From Actinomycetes bacterium (lineage in GTDB: Bacteria > Actinomycetota > Acidimicrobiia > Acidimicrobiales > RAAP-2), in assembly GCA_021791895.1 (NCBI GenBank), contig JAJYVS010000021.1, positions 1-46,108 on the forward strand: DNA of 46,108 nt. The letters run 5' to 3'. A program made the position numbers and the translations under genes. Under the pieces are notes generated by a model that saw only the letters and a list, made by a program, of their open reading frames with translations, was not told the DNA's origin and did no database searches. Below, in pieces: positions 41,176 to 46,108 of this stretch; position 1 is the stretch's first letter, and every line of letters begins with the position of its first letter.

Positions 41176-43674
41176 TCAGGCCGTGGTGCCGGCGATCAAC
41201 CCCTCGATCACCCCCACGTACTCGGCCGCCCGGGCCTCGGCCCCTTGCCGGCTCGCCCCCTCGGCCCAGACGTGGGTGACCGGATGCTCGGGGTCCGGCA
41301 GCACCAGGGCCCAGCCGTCGGGCTCGACCACCTTGATCCCGTCTACGAGGACCGTCTTGCGGTCCGACACCGCCTCGACCAGGCTCCGCATGACCAGGCC
41401 CTTGGACTCCCAGGCGGTCGGCACGGTCTGATGGGTGACGTGGGCGCTCGGGAGCGAGGCCACCAGCTTGGACAACGGCTCCCCCCGGCGGGCCAGCAGG
41501 TCGACCAGCATCACCACCGTGGCGGTGGCGTCGTAGGCCGGGAGGAAACGGGGCCAGATGAAGCCGCCCGACTGGCTGGCGGCGAAGACCACGCCGGGCC
41601 GGGCGGCGAGCTCCATGAGATTGGCCGAGGAGAGCTTGGCGTAGGTGATGGCGGCGCCGGCCTCCTCGCAGATCCTCGCCGCCGCGTCGGGCACCGACAC
41701 CGGCAGGACCACTCGCGCGTTGGGCTCGGTCGCGCACACCAACTGGAGCAGCACGAGGAGCGCCTGGTCGTCGCTCAGCACCGCCCCCTGGTCGTCGACG
41801 ATGGTGAGGTGCTCCCCGTCGGCGTCGACCACCGCACCGAGCTGGCTGCCCGAGGCTCGCACCAGCTCGGCCACCCGCAGGGCGTTGGCGTTCCGGTCGA
41901 CCGAGATCATGCCGGCGGTGTGGGCGAAGGGATTCACCACCAACACATCGGCGTCGATCTTCGCCAACACGTTGGGCATCACGAAACTGGCCGAGCCGTA
42001 GGACAGGTCGAGCACCAGCTTCACCCCCGGCGCCCGCACGTCTTGATGCGGGACCGAGGCGATCAGGTCGGCCGTGTACTGCTCGACGGCGCGCGCCGGA
42101 AAGTCGATGTCACCGATCTCGGGGGCGAGCACCCGACGGAACTCCTCCCGGTAGTACATCCGCTCGATCTTGCGCTGGGTGTTCTCGTCAATGTCGAGGC
42201 CCTCGGCGTCGAAGAACCGGATCACCACCGACTGGGGGTCATCCGCGGCCAGGCGGACCGTCAACCCGCCCCGGCTCGGGGTGTTGCGGATGTGGTGGCG
42301 CACCACCGGCACGGTGGCCACCTCGAGGTCGCCCACGTTCACCCCGGCCGCGTTGGCGCCGACCATCACGGCCCGCTTGAGCATTCGGGCCGTCCTCGAG
42401 GTGTCGCGCGACGCGGTGATCGACGCCCCCCGACCGAGCGTGGACACCCAGGCCATCGACAGGCGGACCGCGAGTTCGGGGTGGATGTCGACGTTGGCGA
42501 TACCCCGGACCCCGTCGCGTCCGAACAATGACCGCGAGCCCCGCGACTCCCAGACGATCGACGAGTTCACGAGGGCCCCGGCCTCGACCACCTTGAACGG
42601 GTACACCTTCACCCCGGCCCGGACCTCGGCCCCGGCCCCGATGCGGCAGTTCTCCCCGAGCACCGCTCCGGGTTCGCAGCGCGCGTGCTCCCGCAGGTCA
42701 CAGGCCCGGGCGACCGCCGCCCCTTCGACCCGAGCCCCGGACCCGACGTAGCAGTTGTCGCCGAGGACCGAGTGGCGGATTTCGGCGACGTCGGCGATCC
42801 GGACGTTGTCGCCCAGGGTCGCGTACTGGCCGACGATCGCGCCCGGGCCGACCGAGCAGTTGTCCCCGATGATGGCCGGCCCCTCCACCATGGCGCTCGG
42901 GTCGATGGTCGAGCCCTTCCCGAGCCACACCCCCGGCCGGAGCTGAAAGCCGTCCACCTCGACGAGGACCCGGCGGTCCAAAACGTCGTTGTGGGCCCTC
43001 AGGTACGCCTCGGTCGTCCCGACGTCCTCCCAGTACCCCTTGGAGATGCAGCCGTAGATCGGCTTTTTCGCTGCCAATACCGCCGGGAAGACCTCCCCGG
43101 AGAAGTCCGAGGCGCCCTCGGCCGGGATGAAGTCGAAGATCTCCGGCTCCAGCACGTAGATGCCGGTGTTGATGGTGTCGCTGAACACCTGGCCCCAGGA
43201 CGGCTTCTCCAAGAACCGCTCGACCGACCCGTCGTCCCTCGTGATGACGATGCCGAACTCGAGCGGGTTGGGGACCGAGTGCAGGCCCAGGGTGGCGAGG
43301 GCACCCCGTTGCTCGTGGAAGGCGACGATCGCTCCCAGGTCGACGTCGGTCAACACGTCGCCCGAGATCACGAGGAACCGCTCGTCGAGCTCGTCACGGG
43401 CGTTCAACACCGACCCCGCCGTGCCGAGAGGTGTCTCCTCGGTGGCGTAGACCATCCGCACCCCGAGTTCCGAGCCGTCGCCGAAGTAGGAACGAACGGC
43501 GTTGGCCATGAAGGCCACGGTCACGACGATCTCCTCAAAGCCGTGCCGACGCAGGAGGAGGACCACGTGCTCCATGAGCGGGCGATTGGCCATGGGCAGC
43601 ATCGGTTTCGGTTGATTCGAGGTCAGCGGCCGCAGACGGGTCCCCTCGCCACCGGCCATGATCACCGCCTTCAC
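41176..43674 (-). CDS. Nucleotidyltransferase - phosphomannomutase-like fusion
   Basis: 832 residues from GTG 43674, overlapping the upstream gene by GTGA. Residues 1-235 are a sugar nucleotidyltransferase (MAGGEGTRLRPLTSNQPKPM at 7-26; GD at 105-106), 245-375 a left-handed beta-helix with hexapeptide repeats (IGDNCSVGPGAIVG), and 380-832 a phosphohexomutase-like domain. The mutase active-site loop, usually TASHNP, is TASRDTS (420-426), the metal loop reads VVDADGEH, and the sugar-binding GEMSGH-type motif is ASQSGG. The C-terminal domain is therefore probably not an active mutase, and the protein may act as a mannose-1-phosphate guanylyltransferase with a regulatory domain. Such fusions are known in cyanobacteria, Thermus and actinobacteria. 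Confidence 0.9.
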   Translation of the reverse strand: MKAVIMAGGEGTRLRPLTSNQPKPMLPMANRPLMEHVVLLLRRHGFEEIVVTVAFMANAVRSYFGDGSELGVRMVYATEETPLGTAGSVLNARDELDERFLVISGDVLTDVDLGAIVAFHEQRGALATLGLHSVPNPLEFGIVITRDDGSVERFLEKPSWGQVFSDTINTGIYVLEPEIFDFIPAEGASDFSGEVFPAVLAAKKPIYGCISKGYWEDVGTTEAYLRAHNDVLDRRVLVEVDGFQLRPGVWLGKGSTIDPSAMVEGPAIIGDNCSVGPGAIVGQYATLGDNVRIADVAEIRHSVLGDNCYVGSGARVEGAAVARACDLREHARCEPGAVLGENCRIGAGAEVRAGVKVYPFKVVEAGALVNSSIVWESRGSRSLFGRDGVRGIANVDIHPELAVRLSMAWVSTLGRGASITASRDTSRTARMLKRAVMVGANAAGVNVGDLEVATVPVVRHHIRNTPSRGGLTVRLAADDPQSVVIRFFDAEGLDIDENTQRKIERMYYREEFRRVLAPEIGDIDFPARAVEQYTADLIASVPHQDVRAPGVKLVLDLSYGSASFVMPNVLAKIDADVLVVNPFAHTAGMISVDRNANALRVAELVRASGSQLGAVVDADGEHLTIVDDQGAVLSDDQALLVLLQLVCATEPNARVVLPVSVPDAAARICEEAGAAITYAKLSSANLMELAARPGVVFAASQSGGFIWPRFLPAYDATATVVMLVDLLARRGEPLSKLVASLPSAHVTHQTVPTAWESKGLVMRSLVEAVSDRKTVLVDGIKVVEPDGWALVLPDPEHPVTHVWAEGASRQGAEARAAEYVGVIEGLIAGTTA

Positions 43675-44318
43675 GCCGACACCCCCGTGCGCTCGTCTTG
43701 CCGGGATCCTTGCCCGAGGCGCCCGGCCCGCAACGCCGATTTGGCCGGGCCGAGGTAGGCGGCCACAGCGACCCAGGCGAGGGTGAGGCCGGCCCCGCCG
43801 GCCACCCAGGCGAAGGTCCGCATCCCCTCCTGCCACGACGTCGTGCCGTGACCGATCAGGAAGGACGGGTACGCGAACATCAGGCCGAAGGTGCCGGCCT
43901 TGCCGACCCACAGCACGTCGATGCGCGCCGCACCGAGCGCCGCCAGGACCAGGACCACGCCGCCAACGAGCGCCTCTCGGCTGAGGGTGAGCACCCCGAA
44001 CCACACCGGGACCGCCCCGTGGACGATGATCACGATGACCGCCGTGCCAACGAGGAGCCGGTCGGCCAGCGGGTCCAGCACCTTGCCCAGGTTCGAGACC
44101 TGGTGGAAGCGGCGGGCCACGAAGCCGTCGATCCAGTCGGTGGCGCCGAGGACCGCGAGCAGGATGGCGGCGGGACCCTGGTCGCCGGCGCCGAAGACCA
44201 GCCAGACGAAGACCGGCAGGCACGCCAGCCGGACCATCGTGATGAGGTTGGGGACGGTGAGGATCCCGCTTTTGTCGTTGGCACCGCCGAGCTCGGTGCC
44301 GACCGACGTGGACCCCAC
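43671..44318 (-). CDS. CDP-alcohol phosphatidyltransferase (PgsA-like)
   Basis: 215 residues with about five helices. The family motif D-x2-D-G-x2-A-R-x8-G-x3-D-x3-D is intact: DWIDGFVARRFHQVSNLGKVLDPLADR. It makes a phospholipid by moving a phosphatidyl group from CDP-diacylglycerol to an alcohol such as glycerol-3-phosphate. It heads the operon leading to gcvH, in the same relative position as the pgsA2-type gene before gcvH-garA in mycobacteria. ATG 44318 lies opposite the DUF1015 gene start, 90 nt away. The C-terminal extension (arginine-rich, GRLGQGSRQDERTG) is polar. Confidence 0.9.
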   Translation of the reverse strand: MGSTSVGTELGGANDKSGILTVPNLITMVRLACLPVFVWLVFGAGDQGPAAILLAVLGATDWIDGFVARRFHQVSNLGKVLDPLADRLLVGTAVIVIIVHGAVPVWFGVLTLSREALVGGVVLVLAALGAARIDVLWVGKAGTFGLMFAYPSFLIGHGTTSWQEGMRTFAWVAGGAGLTLAWVAVAAYLGPAKSALRAGRLGQGSRQDERTGVSA

Positions 44319-44408
44319 GACCCGATTCTACGATCGACGGCCTCGGCCGGCCCGGAAGACACCTCGGCGGTCATGACCTGCGACCCCGCTGTGTCAGCAT
44401 GGGAGGCC

Positions 44409-45602
44409 ATGCCTCGCTTCGCCCCCTTCCGCGGGCTCCGCTACGACCCCTCCGTGGTCCCCCCGGCCCAGGCCATCGCCCCTCCCTACGACGTCATCGA
44501 GCCGGCAGAGCGGGTGCGCCTGGCCACCCGGTCCTCGTTCAACTCGGTCCACCTCGAGCTCCCCGAGGCGGACCTGCGGGCCGGAATCGACCGCTACCAG
44601 GTCGCCGCCAAGCTGTTGACGGTGTGGCGCGGCGAGGGGGTCCTCCTCTTGGACAAAGAGCCCGCCTTCTACCTCTACCGGATGACCGCCGAGGGCCGCT
44701 CCACCCTCGGGGTCATCGGCGCTCTCGGCCTGCCCGCCGAGGGCGAAGAGGGGCAGGTCCTGCCGCACGAGGAGACCCTGCCCAAGGCGCGCACCGACCG
44801 CCTCGATCTGCTGCGGGCAACCCGGGCCAACCTCTCGCCCATCTGGGGCCTCTCGCTCGCCACCGGACTGTCCGAGGTGCTGGAACCGACGGGCGACCCC
44901 GAGATCGAGGTCCATGACGACGACGGGGTCCGCCACGAACTCTGGGTGGTCGGGACCTCCCGGGCGAAGGCGATCGGCGGGGCAGTCGGTGCCGAGCCGG
45001 TGGTGATCGCCGACGGGCACCACCGCTACGAGACCGCCCGCGCCTACCAGCGCGAGGTCCGGGCCGAACGGGGCGACGCGCCCGGCGATCAAGACTGGGT
45101 GATGGCCCTGGTCGTCGAGCTGTCCGACGAGCAGCTCTCGGTCCGGCCCATCCACCGGGTGGTGAGCGGCCTCGCCGACCCCGACGACCTCATCAAGGCG
45201 TTCGGACAGTGGTTCGACCTGGTCCGCGCCGGCGAGGGAAGCGACCGGGTGGTCGGTGCACTCGGGGAGGCCGGGTCACTGGCCGTGGTGAGCGCCGGGG
45301 GCGCCTGGCTGCTTACCCCCCGACCCGAGGCCTACGAGGCCGCCCGCAGCGACCTCGACTCGAGCCTGGTGGCGCTGGCGCTCGAGGGGGTCCCGGGGGC
45401 CCAGACCTCCCACCGTCACAGCTGGCAGGAGGCGATGGCCTCGGTCAAGAACGGCGACGCGCAGGTGGCGGTCCTGCTGCGGGCGCCGACGGTCGACCAG
45501 ATCTCGACCTGGGCCCACGAACGGCGGCGCATGCCGCCGAAGACGACCTACTTCAGCCCCAAGCCGCGCACCGGGATGGTGATCCGCCCGCTCGGGACTT
45601 GA
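44409..45602 (+). CDS. DUF1015-family protein
   Basis: 397 residues. The family signatures are FAPFRGLRYDPSVV at the start, APPYDVI, FNSVHLELP, FYLYRM, VIADGHHRYETA and MPPKTTYFSPKPRTGMVIRPL at the end. The family occurs next to serine/phosphoglycerate and glycine-linked genes in many bacteria but its biochemical function is not known to me. ATG 44409 is chosen by homology start (MPRFAPFRGLRY), with GGGAGG very close upstream; ATG 44374 is also open. It converges closely on the ferredoxin-oxidoreductase gene, with 6 nt between. Confidence 0.9.
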   Translation: MPRFAPFRGLRYDPSVVPPAQAIAPPYDVIEPAERVRLATRSSFNSVHLELPEADLRAGIDRYQVAAKLLTVWRGEGVLLLDKEPAFYLYRMTAEGRSTLGVIGALGLPAEGEEGQVLPHEETLPKARTDRLDLLRATRANLSPIWGLSLATGLSEVLEPTGDPEIEVHDDDGVRHELWVVGTSRAKAIGGAVGAEPVVIADGHHRYETARAYQREVRAERGDAPGDQDWVMALVVELSDEQLSVRPIHRVVSGLADPDDLIKAFGQWFDLVRAGEGSDRVVGALGEAGSLAVVSAGGAWLLTPRPEAYEAARSDLDSSLVALALEGVPGAQTSHRHSWQEAMASVKNGDAQVAVLLRAPTVDQISTWAHERRRMPPKTTYFSPKPRTGMVIRPLGT

Positions 45603-45608
45603 ATCCCG

Positions 45609-46108
45609 CTACTCGATCGTCCAGGTCGAACCGGAGCGGAGCAGCGCTTCGAGGTCCCCAGCACCCGCTCGCTCCTGGGCCCGGACGATCTGGCGGGACA
45701 TCTCCTCGCCGTACTCGGGACGCTCGACCGCCCGGAACACGCCGATCGGCGTCGGCTCGTGGGGGCCCGAAGCCAGTCGGGACAGGGCGAAGGCGAGGCC
45801 GGGGTCCGCCCGCACCTCGTCGTGGACCACCAACGCGTCCTCGCCGACCTCGGCCACATCCACGATCTCGAGGTGGCCGTCGCTGCGCTGCACGACCCCC
45901 CGCTCAAGGTCGGCGCCGAAGCGGATGGGCTCCCCGTGGACCAGCGGGATCAGCATCGATGCGCGGGCGTCCCGGGCGGTGATCTTCTCGAACGCTCCGT
46001 CGTTGAAGACGTTGCAGTTCTGGTACACCTCGACGAACGCGGCCCCCTTGTGGTCGTGGGCGCGACGGAAGGTCTCCTGCATGTGCCCGCGGTCCATGTC
46101 GTGGGTCC
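45609..46108 (-). CDS. korB: 2-oxoacid:ferredoxin oxidoreductase, beta subunit (3' part)
   Basis: The frame is open to the right window end, so the protein is partial: about 166 C-terminal residues. GAAFVEVYQNCNVFNDGAFE is a diagnostic beta-subunit stretch (TPP-binding subunit C-terminal portion), followed by RFGADLERGVV and the C-terminal segment EYGEEMSRQIVRAQE. The complex with its alpha/gamma partner oxidises 2-oxoglutarate or pyruvate to the acyl-CoA and reduces ferredoxin. The upstream TPP-binding half and the alpha subunit would be to the right. The symbol is tentative because the substrate specificity cannot be read from this part. Confidence 0.88.
   Translation of the reverse strand, partial: THDMDRGHMQETFRRAHDHKGAAFVEVYQNCNVFNDGAFEKITARDARASMLIPLVHGEPIRFGADLERGVVQRSDGHLEIVDVAEVGEDALVVHDEVRADPGLAFALSRLASGPHEPTPIGVFRAVERPEYGEEMSRQIVRAQERAGAGDLEALLRSGSTWTIE

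Overview
The window is a high-GC, gene-dense piece of an actinobacterial chromosome. The evidence is an F420-type luciferase-like oxidoreductase, a GarA-like FHA protein next to FtsR-type MerR and bifunctional-nuclease genes, a CW_binding_2 wall protein, and heavy use of GTG/TTG starts with 4-nt ATGA/GTGA overlaps. Split glycine decarboxylase subunits (GcvPA/GcvPB) and a 2-oxoacid:ferredoxin oxidoreductase point away from mycobacteria and streptomycetes, perhaps towards Acidimicrobiia or a related deep lineage; that placement is inference.

Layout. 1-4.9 kb is an accessory stretch, visibly less GC-rich, with an ISL3 transposase tail, an IS1595-type transposase, two small membrane proteins, a SHOCT protein, a long inverted repeat and a secreted alpha/beta hydrolase. 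4.9-16.6 kb holds envelope and secreted functions: a wall-binding GH3 protein, a PAP2 phosphatase, an MFS permease, an SGNH hydrolase, an alpha/beta hydrolase, a J-like/PASTA protein, two membrane-anchored proteins that share an extracytoplasmic two-cysteine module (one carrying a GH43 domain), an LLM oxidoreductase and a methyltransferase. 16.8-25.2 kb is a self-contained catabolic locus: LacI regulator, cytoplasmic sulfatase, family-5 substrate-binding protein and a three-gene peptide/nickel-type ABC transporter. Three matching LacI-like operators lie 21-26 nt upstream of its three outward start codons. 25.8 kb is a class II aldolase/adducin protein.

26.8-31.8 kb is an operon on the minus strand: MerR regulator, small nuclease-like protein, gcvT, gcvPA, gcvPB. 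31.9-38.5 kb holds thiG and thiD (divergent), a membrane-anchored protein, a polyprenyl-type membrane glycosyltransferase, an S9 peptidase and an AcuI-type reductase. 38.6-44.3 kb is a second minus-strand operon: CDP-alcohol phosphatidyltransferase, a nucleotidyltransferase-phosphomannomutase fusion, gcvH, garA-like, ftsR-like and bfn. The two operons together resemble the mycobacterial Rv1822-Rv1832 neighbourhood, here split by the thiG-to-acuI block. The window ends with a DUF1015 gene and the 3' part of a 2-oxoacid:ferredoxin oxidoreductase beta subunit.

The part most worth following is the LacI-sulfatase-transporter regulon. Its sulfatase has no signal peptide, its binding protein has no lipobox, and its predicted operators overlap plausible promoters. 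This suggests import of an intact sulfated compound followed by desulfation inside the cell.
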